Positions 9,675 to 17,225 of a DNA stretch of 39,398 nt are shown piece by piece. The notes beneath the pieces were generated by a model, which was given only the letters and a program-made list of their open reading frames with translations, was not told where the DNA came from and ran no database searches. Position numbers and translations under genes: made by a program. This DNA comes from Streptomyces aurantiacus (lineage in GTDB: Bacteria; Actinomycetota; Actinomycetes; Streptomycetales; Streptomycetaceae), in NCBI RefSeq assembly GCF_001418335.1, contig NZ_LIPP01000157.1:1-39398 (forward strand), in the 5' to 3' direction. Each line of letters starts with the position of its first letter. Positions within the stretch are counted from its first letter, which is position 1.

Positions 9675-9959
9675 CTAGCCCCTCATGCCCCAGGAGAAGC
9701 CGCCGGAGACCGTGCCGTCCCGGGGAATCTCGAACGGGCCGAAGTGCAGGGGCCGCTCTTGACCGTGGCCGTGGCCGTGGCCGTGGCCGTGACCGAGACC
9801 CTCGCCCGGGTAGCCGTCGAAGTCGTCCGCGGCGGGCTGGTTCACGGCCTGCGCGGGCGGTGCCGACGCGGAGGCGGCGGTGGCGGTGGCCGTGGCACCC
9901 GCGGTCAGGGCGAGAGCGGCGAGAGCGAGAGCGACGAGACGGCGAAGCTGAAATGACAT
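9675..9959 (-). CDS. small secreted protein with His-Gly repeat
   Basis: The encoded protein has 94 residues. The start ATG at 9959 has AGGAGG seven bases upstream. Residues 1-30 form a signal peptide: MSFQLRR, then an Ala/Leu core, ending near TAASASA. The mature part is short and acidic, then carries five consecutive Gly-His pairs (GHGHGHGHGHG) followed by QERPLHFGPFEIPRDG and a Gly-rich end SGGFSWGMRG. I recognise no family. The His-Gly run suggests binding of Ni, Zn or Cu outside the cell; this is inference. It is divergent from a CAP-domain gene across a 133-bp region containing an inverted repeat, and convergent with the exporter operon. A longer in-frame start exists upstream but lacks a ribosome site and would spoil the signal peptide. 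Confidence 0.8.
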   Translation of the reverse strand: MSFQLRRLVALALAALALTAGATATATAASASAPPAQAVNQPAADDFDGYPGEGLGHGHGHGHGHGQERPLHFGPFEIPRDGTVSGGFSWGMRG

Positions 9960-9989
9960 GTAAATCCTCCTGGGCGATAGGAATCCACG

Positions 9990-10021
9990 AGGTGGAAAGG
10001 GGTTTTTAACCCTATCCACCT
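9990..10021. promoter_or_regulatory. nested inverted repeat in divergent promoter region
   Basis: AGGTGG (9990-9995) pairs with CCACCT (10016-10021). Inside it GGGTT (10000-10004) pairs with AACCC (10008-10012). It lies 31 bases before the start of the His-Gly peptide gene and 71 before the CAP gene, so it is an operator or 5'-leader structure. It does not resemble the Streptomyces Zur or iron box as I know them. Confidence 0.45.
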
Positions 10022-10092
10022 TTGCCGGGCGGGCCAGAACAGAAAATGCCGCGTTCCCCCAAAGGGGCAGAAAAAGAGAAAGTGGGAAAAGC

Positions 10093-10689
10093 ATGAACTC
10101 TCCCTGCCGGACAACGCTCTTGGCCGTATGCGCAATCCTCGCCGCGCTGCTGCCCCAGGCACCGGCGGCCGGGACCGGGGCCGGGGCCGAACCACCCGTC
10201 GCCGCGCCACCGTCCTACCCGGTGCCTCCATGGCCGGTGCCGGACGCGCCGCATCCGCCGCATCCGGGGCAGTGGCCGGCCTCGGCCGACCGCCGGGCCG
10301 ACCCGGCAGCCGACCCGGCAGCCGCCGTGGCCGCCGAGCTCAACGGGCACCGGACCGAGGCGGGCTGCCACCGGGTACGGCTGCGGGCCGCTCTCACCCG
10401 GGCGGCCCAGACGCACAGCGCCGACATGGCCCGTCATGAGCGCCTCGGCCACACCGGAACCGACGGCAGCAGCCCGCAGGACCGGATGCGCGCCGCCGGC
10501 TACCGCCCCACTCGCTCGGGTGAGGTCGTCGTGGCCGGTACGGACACCGCGGGCGCCGCCGTCGAGGCGTGGATGGACAGCCCGCCACACCGGGACATCA
10601 TCCTGACCTGCCGTTACACCGACGCGGGCATCGGCGTGGCGGACGGCCCCGGCGGCCCCTGGTGGACCCTGGACCTGGCCGCGCGGTGA
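10093..10689 (+). CDS. secreted CAP (SCP/PR-1) domain protein
   Basis: The 198-residue protein has a signal peptide (residues 1-27: MNSPCRTT, hydrophobic LLAVCAILAALL, then APAAG). A Pro-rich spacer of about 45 residues follows, then a CAP domain. Domain marks are VAAELNGHRTEAGC near 75, the HSADMARHERLGHTGTDGSS region near 115, RMRAAGY, and AAVEAWMDSPPHRDIIL near 155, ending with WWTLDLA. This is the YkwD/SCP-like subtype common in secreted actinobacterial proteins; its biochemical role is not settled. The ribosome site is weak (AGTGGGAAAAGC before the ATG). Its stop is only three bases from the stop of the convergent terpene synthase gene. Confidence 0.88.
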   Translation: MNSPCRTTLLAVCAILAALLPQAPAAGTGAGAEPPVAAPPSYPVPPWPVPDAPHPPHPGQWPASADRRADPAADPAAAVAAELNGHRTEAGCHRVRLRAALTRAAQTHSADMARHERLGHTGTDGSSPQDRMRAAGYRPTRSGEVVVAGTDTAGAAVEAWMDSPPHRDIILTCRYTDAGIGVADGPGGPWWTLDLAAR

Positions 10690-10692
10690 GAC

Positions 10693-11769
10693 TCAGCCGA
10701 GGTCGGCGTCCCACCACCATGCGATCGAGGGGGCACCCTCCACCGGTCCTGGCCGCAGGTCGGACGGCTCCTCGGCCCAGGCCGGCGACAGGTCCTCCCA
10801 CTCGTCGGGCCAGTGGCCGAGGCTGAGGTAGCGGGGAACCCGCTGGCCCCACTCGTTGTTGCCGCGGATCCCGTGGCGCAGTCCCTGCAGATACACCGAC
10901 AGGTCGGCGCCGGCCGTCGGGCGTACGACGTCGTGCAGCTCAAGGAAGCGCCGCAGGATACGGTCGCGCAGCTTGTTGGCCTCGTCGACGGCCTGCTGCA
11001 GGGAGAGCGAACGCCCGGCCATCAGCACGGTGTAGATGTTCTGGTCGGTGTGACCCCGGATCAGTTCCTTGTGCAGGGAGTACCGGTCGTTGTCGAGCGA
11101 GGCCACCATGATGGCCATCTCGGTCAGCGCCAGCACCGCCGGACGGTTCATCTCCCGGTCGGGTACTTCCGCCCCGGTGGCCAGCTCCAGCAGGGCGAAC
11201 GTCGGATGACCGCCCGCCGACAGCAGCCGCAGCGCCAGGAACTCGTCCAACGCCGGCATACGTCCGGCGGCCTGGTTGCCGATCTGCCAGGCGACCCCGG
11301 ACAGCCACGCCCGGTGCGCGTGGACGAACCGGGTCACCTGGGTGGGCGGCGCGAACGAGCGGAACCGCCGCATGACGTCCTGCAAGGCCCGCGCGTACCG
11401 GTCCGCGGGCTCCGCCAGGCCGGTCTCGCAGGCCCGCTGCACCTGTCCTGCCAGGGCGTTGAACTGTGCGGGACGGCCGCTCAGCGGCCCGCTGTCACAG
11501 CGCACGTCGTCGAACCCGAAGCCCCAGTACACCCACAGGGTCGCCGCCAACAGCCGGTCGTCGTCCTCGGCCGCCGGGGTGAACCGGGCGTAGAAGTCGG
11601 CACTGTGTGTGGCCACGACCCACGCCTTTTCGCGTTCCGACGCACACATACCGCTGGCGCCGATCCATTCCACGGCCCTTTTCTCGATCTGCCGGACGTG
11701 CGGATGAACGGCGGACTCCAGCGGGCAGAAAACAGGAGGCAATTCCACTTCGGACAGGCGGGTTCCCAT
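10693..11769 (-). CDS. class I terpene synthase
   Basis: The 358-residue length is normal for bacterial class I terpene cyclases. The first metal motif is FDDVRCD at residues 86-92. The NSE triad reads NDRYSLHKE at 227-235, with Asn, Ser and Glu all in place. A C-terminal GNNEWGQRVPRY carries the conserved RY pair that binds diphosphate. The enzyme ionises a prenyl diphosphate and cyclises it; sesquiterpene or diterpene cannot be told by eye. The start ATG at 11769 has GGAAGG about 11 bases upstream. It is a single gene with no P450 beside it. A polyprenyl diphosphate synthase lies 3 kb to the left on the other strand and could supply the substrate. Confidence 0.93.
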   Translation of the reverse strand: MGTRLSEVELPPVFCPLESAVHPHVRQIEKRAVEWIGASGMCASEREKAWVVATHSADFYARFTPAAEDDDRLLAATLWVYWGFGFDDVRCDSGPLSGRPAQFNALAGQVQRACETGLAEPADRYARALQDVMRRFRSFAPPTQVTRFVHAHRAWLSGVAWQIGNQAAGRMPALDEFLALRLLSAGGHPTFALLELATGAEVPDREMNRPAVLALTEMAIMVASLDNDRYSLHKELIRGHTDQNIYTVLMAGRSLSLQQAVDEANKLRDRILRRFLELHDVVRPTAGADLSVYLQGLRHGIRGNNEWGQRVPRYLSLGHWPDEWEDLSPAWAEEPSDLRPGPVEGAPSIAWWWDADLG

Positions 11770-11980
11770 GGCAGCGTCAACCTTCCGGCAAAAAGACAGG
11801 GAGCGGCCACGATCATGTGGGACGGCGTGCGGTGACGCGACACGGCAGGCCCGCGCGCCGGGGGTGTCAACCGAAGGGATGGCGCGGCGTCCGCGGTTGA
11901 CTCCACGCCCGTCGGCTACTCCTTAGATCACACTTCCGGCACACCTGTGACCCGGTGGCGAACCCCTCGTTGAAGCCCAC

Positions 11981-12214
11981 ATGCGACTTCGTACCTGCCT
12001 TCGTGCCACCGTCCTGCTCATGGTCCTCGGGGCCCTCCAGAGCGGCCCGTCCGCCGTGGCCGACGGGAAGGGCGGCCCGCCCCGGAGCGGCCCGCCCGCC
12101 CAGTCGGCGTCGATCGACCCGCTGGCCCCCTTCTCTCAGAGCGCGTCAGCGCTCTTCGGCATGGCCGCGCCCTTCGTCGACAGCGCCAGCACCATGATGT
12201 TCCCGCCGCGCTGA
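11981..12214 (+). CDS. small secreted hypothetical protein
   Basis: The encoded protein has 77 residues. MRLRTCLRATVLLMVLGALQ looks like a signal peptide, cleaved near AVADG. The mature part is Gly/Pro/Ser-rich, then has a mildly hydrophobic end (ALFGMAAPFVDSA). No family is recognised. No good ribosome site precedes the ATG. It is divergent from the terpene synthase gene (211 bp apart) and its last 69 bases overlap the 3' end of the oppositely transcribed oxidoreductase gene. That overlap lowers confidence, but the signal peptide and codon usage support it. Confidence 0.5.
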   Translation: MRLRTCLRATVLLMVLGALQSGPSAVADGKGGPPRSGPPAQSASIDPLAPFSQSASALFGMAAPFVDSASTMMFPPR

Positions 12215-14548
12215 CCCGCCCGCCCCGGAGCGTGGCTCCAGGCGGACGACGATGCCTTTGGAGGTCGGCGTGTTGCTGGTGTCGGCCACGCTGTCCAGCG
12301 GTACGAGGACGTTGGCCTCCGGGTAGTAGGCGGCGGCGCAGCCGGCGGTCGTGGGGTAGGAGACGAGCCGGAAGTCCTCGGCACGGCGCTCGGTGCCGTC
12401 CTGCCACACGCTGACCACGTCCACCCGGGCGCCGTCCGCCAGCCCGAGAGCGCTCAGGTCGGCGGGGTGGACGAGCACGATCCGACGTGAGCCGTGGATG
12501 CCCCGGTACCGGTCGTCGGTGGTGTAGGGCACGGTGTTCCACTGGTCGTGGGAGCGCAGTGTCTGCAACAGGAGATGCCCCCGCGGGGCGCGCAGTGCCT
12601 CGAACGCGTTGCGGGTGAACAGCGCCTTGCCGCCGGGAGTGGGGAACACGCCTTCGTTGACCGGGTTCGGCAGGCCGAACCCGCCCGGCTTGCGCACCTT
12701 GGTGTTGAAGTTCTCGAAGCCGGGGACGACCCGCGCGATACGGTCCCGGACGGTGCCGTAGTCCGCCTCGAAGTCCTCCCAGGGGACGGGCACCTTGTCG
12801 GCCAGTGTCCGGCGGGCCAGCCTGCTGAGGATCGCGACCTCACTGAGCAGATGGCTCGACGCCGGCTCCAGGTGCCCGGACGAGGCGTGCACCTGGCTCA
12901 TCGAGTCCTCGACGGTGATGAACTGCTCCTCGCCGTTCTGACAGTCCCGTTCGCTGCGGCCGAGGGTCGGCAGGATCAGCGCGATGTCGCCGCAGGCCGT
13001 GTGGGAGCGGTTCAGCTTGGTGGAGATGTGCGCGGTGAGCCGGCACCGGCGCATCGCCCGCTCGGTCAGGTCACTGTCCGGGGCGGCCCGTACGAAGTTG
13101 CCCGCGAGGCCGAGGAAGACCTTGGCCCGGCCGTCGCGCATGGCCCGGATGGAGTCCACCGTGTCCAGGCCGTGGTGGGCGGGCGGAGTGAAGGAGAACT
13201 CCCGTTCGAGCGCGTCAAGGAAGTCCTGCGGCATCTGCTCCCAGATGCCCATGGTCCGGTCGCCCTGGACGTTGCTGTGCCCCCGTACGGGACAGACGCC
13301 CGCGCCGGGCCTGCCGATGTTCCCCCGCAGGAGCTGGAAGTTCACCAGTTCACGGATGGTGGGCACCCCGTGCTTCTGCTGGGTGAGGCCCATCGCCCAG
13401 CAGACGATGATCCGTTCGCTGGCCAGGACCCGGTCCCGCAGTTCCTCGATCTGGCGACGGGTCAGGCCGGTGGCCGCGAGGACGTCCGGCCAGGAGACCG
13501 TGGTGCGGATGTGGTCGGCGAATTCCTCGAACCCGCTGGTGTGGTGGTCGATGAACTCCCGGTTCAGCACCGTCCCCGGTGCGGCGTCCTCAGCCTCCAG
13601 CAGGAGCAGGTTCAGCGCCTGGAAGAGTGCGAGGTCGCCACCGAGCCGGATCTGGAGGAACTGGTCGGCGATGTTGGTGCCCCGGCCGATCACCCCGCGC
13701 GGTTTCTGCGGGTTCTTGAAGCGCATGAGGCCCGCTTCGGGAAGCGGGTTGACGGCGACGATCCGGCCGCCCCCGCGCTTGGTCTCCTCCAGCGCGGAGA
13801 GCATGCGGGGGTGGTTGCTGCCCGGGTTCTGGCCCACGGTCAGCACCAGATCGGCGTGGTGGATGTCCAGCAGGCTCACGTCACCCTTGCCGATGCCCAG
13901 CGTCTCGTGCAGCGCCGCGCCGCTGGACTCGTGGCACATGTTGGAGCAGTCCGGCAGGTTGTTGGTGCCCAGGGCCCGGGCGAAGAGCTGGAGGACGAAG
14001 GCGGGTTCGTTGCCGGCCCGGCCCGAGGTGTAGAAGATCGCCTCGTCGGGCGAGTCCAGGGCCCGCAGTTCGTCGGCGATCAGGCCGAGGGCGTCGTGCC
14101 AGCTGATCGGCTCGTAGTGGTCCGCGCCCGACCGCTTCACCATGGGCTGGGTGAGCCGCCCCTGCTGGTTCAGCCACCGGTCCGAACTGCGGGCCAGTTC
14201 GGAGACCGAGTACCGCCGGAAGAACTCGGGAGTGACGCGTCGCGTGGTGGCGTCGTCGTTGGCGTGTTTGGCACCGTTCTCGCAGTACTCGTTCGTGTGG
14301 CGCTTACCCGGCACGGGGTCGGGCCAGGCGCAGCCGGGGCAGTCGAAGCCCTCGGTCTGGTTGATGTCGAGCAGGTTCAGCGCCGTACGGCGAGCCGATG
14401 TCTCGGCGAGGGAGTACCGCACCGCGTGGGCCACCGCCGGGACCCCGGCCGCCCATGTCTTCGGCGCGGTGATCTTCGCCTGCTCGCCGCCCGGATCGTC
14501 GTTCGATGACTCTCGCACCGCCTCGCCCTTCCGCTCTGTTCCACTCAC
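12146..14548 (-). CDS. FdhF/YdeP-type molybdopterin oxidoreductase, alpha subunit
   Basis: The 800-residue protein is of the formate-dehydrogenase-like FdhF/YdeP family, which binds bis-MGD molybdenum cofactor and an Fe-S cluster. Near residue 70 is FDCPGCAWPDP with further Cys in EYCENG. Near 210 is SNMCHESSG, the Mo-ligand region, with Cys rather than selenocysteine. QNPGSNHPR and the C-terminal molydopterin-binding part (IHGSRRIVLVHPADL...TSKGIVVRLEP) are intact. The GTG start at 14548 has GGGAGGGG upstream. The protein runs about 28 residues past the usual VRLEP end in an Arg-rich tail, which overlaps the opposite gene, so the original stop may have been lost. The physiological substrate of the family is unclear; E. 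coli YdeP is linked to acid resistance. Confidence 0.93.
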   Translation of the reverse strand: MSGTERKGEAVRESSNDDPGGEQAKITAPKTWAAGVPAVAHAVRYSLAETSARRTALNLLDINQTEGFDCPGCAWPDPVPGKRHTNEYCENGAKHANDDATTRRVTPEFFRRYSVSELARSSDRWLNQQGRLTQPMVKRSGADHYEPISWHDALGLIADELRALDSPDEAIFYTSGRAGNEPAFVLQLFARALGTNNLPDCSNMCHESSGAALHETLGIGKGDVSLLDIHHADLVLTVGQNPGSNHPRMLSALEETKRGGGRIVAVNPLPEAGLMRFKNPQKPRGVIGRGTNIADQFLQIRLGGDLALFQALNLLLLEAEDAAPGTVLNREFIDHHTSGFEEFADHIRTTVSWPDVLAATGLTRRQIEELRDRVLASERIIVCWAMGLTQQKHGVPTIRELVNFQLLRGNIGRPGAGVCPVRGHSNVQGDRTMGIWEQMPQDFLDALEREFSFTPPAHHGLDTVDSIRAMRDGRAKVFLGLAGNFVRAAPDSDLTERAMRRCRLTAHISTKLNRSHTACGDIALILPTLGRSERDCQNGEEQFITVEDSMSQVHASSGHLEPASSHLLSEVAILSRLARRTLADKVPVPWEDFEADYGTVRDRIARVVPGFENFNTKVRKPGGFGLPNPVNEGVFPTPGGKALFTRNAFEALRAPRGHLLLQTLRSHDQWNTVPYTTDDRYRGIHGSRRIVLVHPADLSALGLADGARVDVVSVWQDGTERRAEDFRLVSYPTTAGCAAAYYPEANVLVPLDSVADTSNTPTSKGIVVRLEPRSGAGGSARREHHGAGAVDEGRGHAEER

Positions 14549-14671
14549 CTCCCCTCCCCGCCGAGCGTCGGAGGTCGGCGACTACCGGCTGCGCCTGATA
14601 CTCAATGCGTAATTTCTATACGAGATATCCAGTTGTTCCGGTTATCTCCGATACGGCGCCCCGGCTGTTTC

Positions 14672-15184
14672 TCAGCCGGTCGGCCAGTTCGGCACCCGCG
14701 GCGGCAGGCGGTCCATGTCCGGTCTCACATGGCCGCCACTGATCGTTCCCCGCCACTGGCCGGTCTCCCGGCCCTGGCCCTCGATGTACTCCTTGAAGCG
14801 CCGGAGGTCCTCCCGCGCCTGCCTGCGGACGAGGCCCAGGGCGTCCGCGGCCCGCTCGGCGGCGCCGCGCGGAGTGAAGTCGATGCGGATGGCAACCCGG
14901 CAACGGGTCTCCCCCAGCGTCCTGAAGTTCACCGCGCCGGCCAGCCGGGGAGTCCCCACGGTGCGCCACACCACGCGGTCGTCGGGGTGTTGTTCGGTGA
15001 TCTCCGCGTCGAACTCGCGGGTCACGCCGCCGAACGCGGTGACCCAGTGCGTCATGGAGGAGCGCGACCGGTCCACCCGGCGCACGCCGTGCATGAACCG
15101 GGGAAAGCACTCGAACTGGGTCCACTGGTTGTAGGCCATATGGACCGGGACGTCGACGTCGACGGCGCCTTCGATGACGCTCAT
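14672..15184 (-). CDS. SRPBCC family protein (cyclase/dehydrase-like)
   Basis: The 170-residue protein starts MSVIEGAVDVDVPVHMAYNQ, the classic first strand and helix of the START/SRPBCC fold. FPRFMHGVRRVDR follows, then alternating strands (THWVTAFGGV, REFDAEITEQ) and a long C-terminal helix (LVRRQAREDLRRFKEYIEGQ). Homologues called cyclase/dehydrase or polyketide cyclase are common single genes in Streptomyces, and binding of a hydrophobic ligand or stress proteins has been suggested. The ATG at 15184 is preceded by GAGAGGTGGAGC. The open frame continues far upstream antisense to the transporter gene, but that part has no domain and is not coding. It lies 123 bp beyond the oxidoreductase start on the same strand. 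Confidence 0.85.
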   Translation of the reverse strand: MSVIEGAVDVDVPVHMAYNQWTQFECFPRFMHGVRRVDRSRSSMTHWVTAFGGVTREFDAEITEQHPDDRVVWRTVGTPRLAGAVNFRTLGETRCRVAIRIDFTPRGAAERAADALGLVRRQAREDLRRFKEYIEGQGRETGQWRGTISGGHVRPDMDRLPPRVPNWPTG

Positions 15185-15445
15185 GGCTGCTCCACCTCTC
15201 CGCGACGGGCCAGGGGCCGTACATCCAGGCGAGCGAGTGCCCTTCGCGGACGCTCTCAATCCGGACGAGGTCGCCCGGTGATACGACGTCGGTGCGAACG
15301 GCATCGCCGGGCGCTCCCGCGCCGCGCTGCGGTTTCCGGCTGCTCCGCCACGGCCGGCCTCCTCACTCCGTCCCACCGTCGACTGTCCGCGCCGAAGGTC
15401 GTGAAACCGCCCGACTCGCATGGGGGGTATCGGCGGGAGGACGAC

Positions 15446-16330
15446 ATGGGAGCCGCGGGAGCGGGGCACGGGGAGCGGATGGGCCCTCTTCTCGCACTGG
15501 CGTCCGCGGCTTGCTACGGGCTGGTGGATTTTCTCGGCGGGCTGCTGTCCCGCCGCATCCACTTCGCCGTGGTCACCTTCCTCGGCCAGGTCGGGGGACT
15601 GCTGTTCGCCGTCGTGGCAGCGGTTCTCGTGCCGGCCGACGCCGTCCGGTCGGCGGATGTGCTGTGGGGGGCGCTGTCGGGCTGTGGAAGCGCCGTGGCC
15701 ATGCATTTCCTCAACCGGGGGTTGAGCCGCGGGGCGATGAGCATCGTGGTCCCCGTGAGTGCTGTCACCGGGATCGCGCTGTCCGTGCTGTGCGGGGTGT
15801 GCTTCCTGGGCGACCGGCCCACCCCGTTGGCATGGCTGGGCATCGGCGTGACAGCACCGGCGCTGTGGCTCGTCTCCGGTGGCGGTGTCCGTGCACGCCG
15901 CGGGAGGAGGCCCGCGGCCGACAGACAGGCGTCGATGGACGGCCTGACCGCGAGCCTGGGAGTGGCGCTGCAGTACGTCTGTCTCGCCCAGGCCGATCCG
16001 GCCGGCGGTCTGTGGCCCGTTGCCGCGGGCCGCCTCGCCGCCGTCCTCCTCCTGCTGCCGCACACCTGGCAGTACGCCTCCCACTTCCGGCAACCGCCAC
16101 GGCTTCTGGGGCAGGCGGCCCTGATCGGAGCGGGGGCAGCACTGGGCCTGACGCTCTATCTTCTGGCCGCTCAGCAGCAGATGCTCGCGATCGCCGTCGT
16201 CCTGGCATCCCTGTATCCGGCCATCCCCACCATCCTCGGCCTGGCGGCCTTGCACGAGAAGGTCACCGGAAGACAGGTGGTCGGCCTGCTCAGCGCGGGT
16301 GCCGCGGTCGTCCTGCTGTCGTTGGGATGA
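15446..16330 (+). CDS. EamA/DMT-superfamily membrane transporter
   Basis: The 294-residue protein has about ten hydrophobic helices in two similar halves, as in EamA (RhaT-like) transporters. Segments include GPLLALASAACYGLVDFLGG, FAVVTFLGQVGGLLFAVVAA, VSAVTGIALSVLCGVCFLGD and, in the second half, VVLASLYPAIPTILGLAAL with the typical ExVTGRQVVGLLSAG end. The ATG at 15446 has GGGAGG five bases upstream; a later ATG at 15479 is possible. It is divergent from the SRPBCC gene across 261 bp. The substrate is unknown; family members export metabolites or amino acids. Confidence 0.88.
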   Translation: MGAAGAGHGERMGPLLALASAACYGLVDFLGGLLSRRIHFAVVTFLGQVGGLLFAVVAAVLVPADAVRSADVLWGALSGCGSAVAMHFLNRGLSRGAMSIVVPVSAVTGIALSVLCGVCFLGDRPTPLAWLGIGVTAPALWLVSGGGVRARRGRRPAADRQASMDGLTASLGVALQYVCLAQADPAGGLWPVAAGRLAAVLLLLPHTWQYASHFRQPPRLLGQAALIGAGAALGLTLYLLAAQQQMLAIAVVLASLYPAIPTILGLAALHEKVTGRQVVGLLSAGAAVVLLSLG

Positions 16331-16382
16331 CGATGACCGCCCGGCCGTGCCCCATCGGCATCGACCGGCCTCACTTCGTGTC

Positions 16383-16409
16383 GGGAGCAGAGAGAGATCC
16401 TCGGCTCCC
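16383..16409. terminator. possible bidirectional hairpin
   Basis: GGGAGC (16383-16388) and GCTCCC (16404-16409) form a six-pair stem with a 15-base loop between the convergent stops at 16330 and 16444. It is short, so the call is weak. Confidence 0.35.
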
Positions 16410-16443
16410 AACTCATCGCATCATGTCGAGTGGCAACCCGTTC

Positions 16444-16692
16444 TCACGCGGTCGCGGTGCTCGTACGAGTCTTCTTGGTGGTCTGCCGCGGTACCTCCGA
16501 GCCGTCCTGGAGATCGGAAGCGAATACCTCAGCGGTCGCCTCGGCGGCAATGTCACTCAGGTCTTCATTGATCTCATGGGCAACTCGCTTGGCATCCAAC
16601 GCCAGCTTTACGGAGGACTTGACAGTCCCGCGAACGATCTTCTTCATGAGGGGCGCCGCAGCTACCCCGACCAAGAAGACGGGAATAAGCAT
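16444..16692 (-). CDS. small membrane protein, DUF5132/PacL-like
   Basis: The 82-residue protein starts MLIPVFLVGVAAAPLMKKIV, one membrane helix, then has a charged amphipathic helix (KLALDAKRVAHEINEDLSDI, AAEATAEVF) and a basic Thr-rich tail. The layout resembles DUF5132 and DUF1490 proteins. Some members of the latter (PacL1 in mycobacteria) are partners of metal-transporting P-type ATPases. The His/Asp metal motif of PacL is absent here, so the link is weak. The ribosome site is poor (AAAGG about 12 bases upstream). GC is clearly lower than in neighbouring genes. It is convergent with the EamA-like transporter and divergent from the 70-residue gene. Confidence 0.65.
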   Translation of the reverse strand: MLIPVFLVGVAAAPLMKKIVRGTVKSSVKLALDAKRVAHEINEDLSDIAAEATAEVFASDLQDGSEVPRQTTKKTRTSTATA

Positions 16693-16718
16693 AGTAAGTA
16701 CAGCCTTTCTCGCAGCAG

Positions 16719-16752
16719 GGTCGGATTTCCCGAGTGTCCTCAGAATCCGACC
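16719..16752. promoter_or_regulatory. 9-bp perfect inverted repeat upstream of DUF5132-like gene
   Basis: GGTCGGATT (16719-16727) and AATCCGACC (16744-16752) are exact complements 16 bases apart, 27-60 bases before the start of the leftward small gene. Either an operator or a leader structure. Confidence 0.4.
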
Positions 16753-16795
16753 TTAGCGCCCCAAGTGACTGCCCCACCAGGGCGATCTCACGGTT

Positions 16796-16809
16796 TCACT
16801 CTTTCGGGT
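16796..16809 (+). promoter_or_regulatory. partial match to the NRPS/mbtH upstream block
   Basis: TCACTCTTTCGGGT matches 12 of 14 bases of TCATTCCTTCGGGT, the core of the 17-bp block upstream of the NRPS and mbtH, in the same orientation relative to the downstream gene at 16915. The second 7-bp block is not at the 40-bp spacing here, so this is weaker. Confidence 0.3.
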
Positions 16810-16914
16810 ATACGCCCAGCTCAGTTGATCTTTCCCGCCTCCATATGGCTTATTCTGCACCCTGAGGCAGACCGTATTCTCAATTCCCCATTTGACATTG
16901 AGTCAGGAGTTCAC

Positions 16915-17127
16915 ATGGAAAAGTCCGCAAACGGCGAGGCGCGCACCACGACCGAGGCCGCAAGGGAAAAGGTTCTCTATTCCGCCGAGGTACGTCATGC
17001 AAATGGAGAGTGCACACTCACTATCAACAATCACCTCCACGGAAATGTGGAGGTGTATGTGGTGCCGGAGAAGGCAGTGCAGAAACTCCCGTTCTATCTT
17101 TCGATGCTCAGGAACAAACTCGCTTGA
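16915..17127 (+). CDS. 70-residue hypothetical protein, low GC
   Basis: The ATG at 16915 has AGGAG six bases upstream, so translation is well supported. The protein has no signal peptide. It begins with a hydrophilic stretch (MEKSANGEARTTTEA), then a strand-rich part VLYSAEVRHANGECTLTINN followed by HLHGNVEVYVVPEKAVQ, and a short basic helix LPFYLSMLRNKLA. I recognise no family. Base composition is well below that of its neighbours, which suggests recent transfer. The coding sequence contains a perfect nine-pair hairpin (17032-17055). It is convergent with the acyl-CoA dehydrogenase gene, and a strong terminator separates them. A partial copy of the NRPS-locus upstream block lies 106 bp before its start, so it may belong to that regulon. 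Confidence 0.7.
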   Translation: MEKSANGEARTTTEAAREKVLYSAEVRHANGECTLTINNHLHGNVEVYVVPEKAVQKLPFYLSMLRNKLA

Positions 17128-17176
17128 ACGGCCCTTCGGGGTCGCCCGGCGTCAAACGCTGACGGTCCAAGGTTTT

Positions 17177-17207
17177 CGGGCAAGATCGCCGAGAGTGATC
17201 TTGCCCG
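17177..17207. terminator. strong bidirectional hairpin terminator
   Basis: CGGGCAAGATC (17177-17187) and GATCTTGCCCG (17197-17207) form an 11-pair perfect stem with a nine-base loop. It lies midway between the convergent stops at 17127 and 17226 and marks the 3' end of the NRPS locus. Confidence 0.85.
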
Positions 17208-17225
17208 CGCCACTGCGAGGGCCGG

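Noticed and set aside
12494..14509. 671-codon open frame on the + strand
   Set aside because: Mirror of the molybdopterin oxidoreductase gene, with no motifs.
15185..16411. N-terminal extension of the SRPBCC protein to 579 residues
   Set aside because: The extra part is antisense to the EamA-like transporter and lacks any domain; the SRPBCC fold starts exactly at the ATG with a ribosome site.
16892..16897. TTGACA as a -35 promoter element
   Set aside because: It is only 18 bases before the ATG at 16915, too close for a leadered transcript with the AGGAG site between them.
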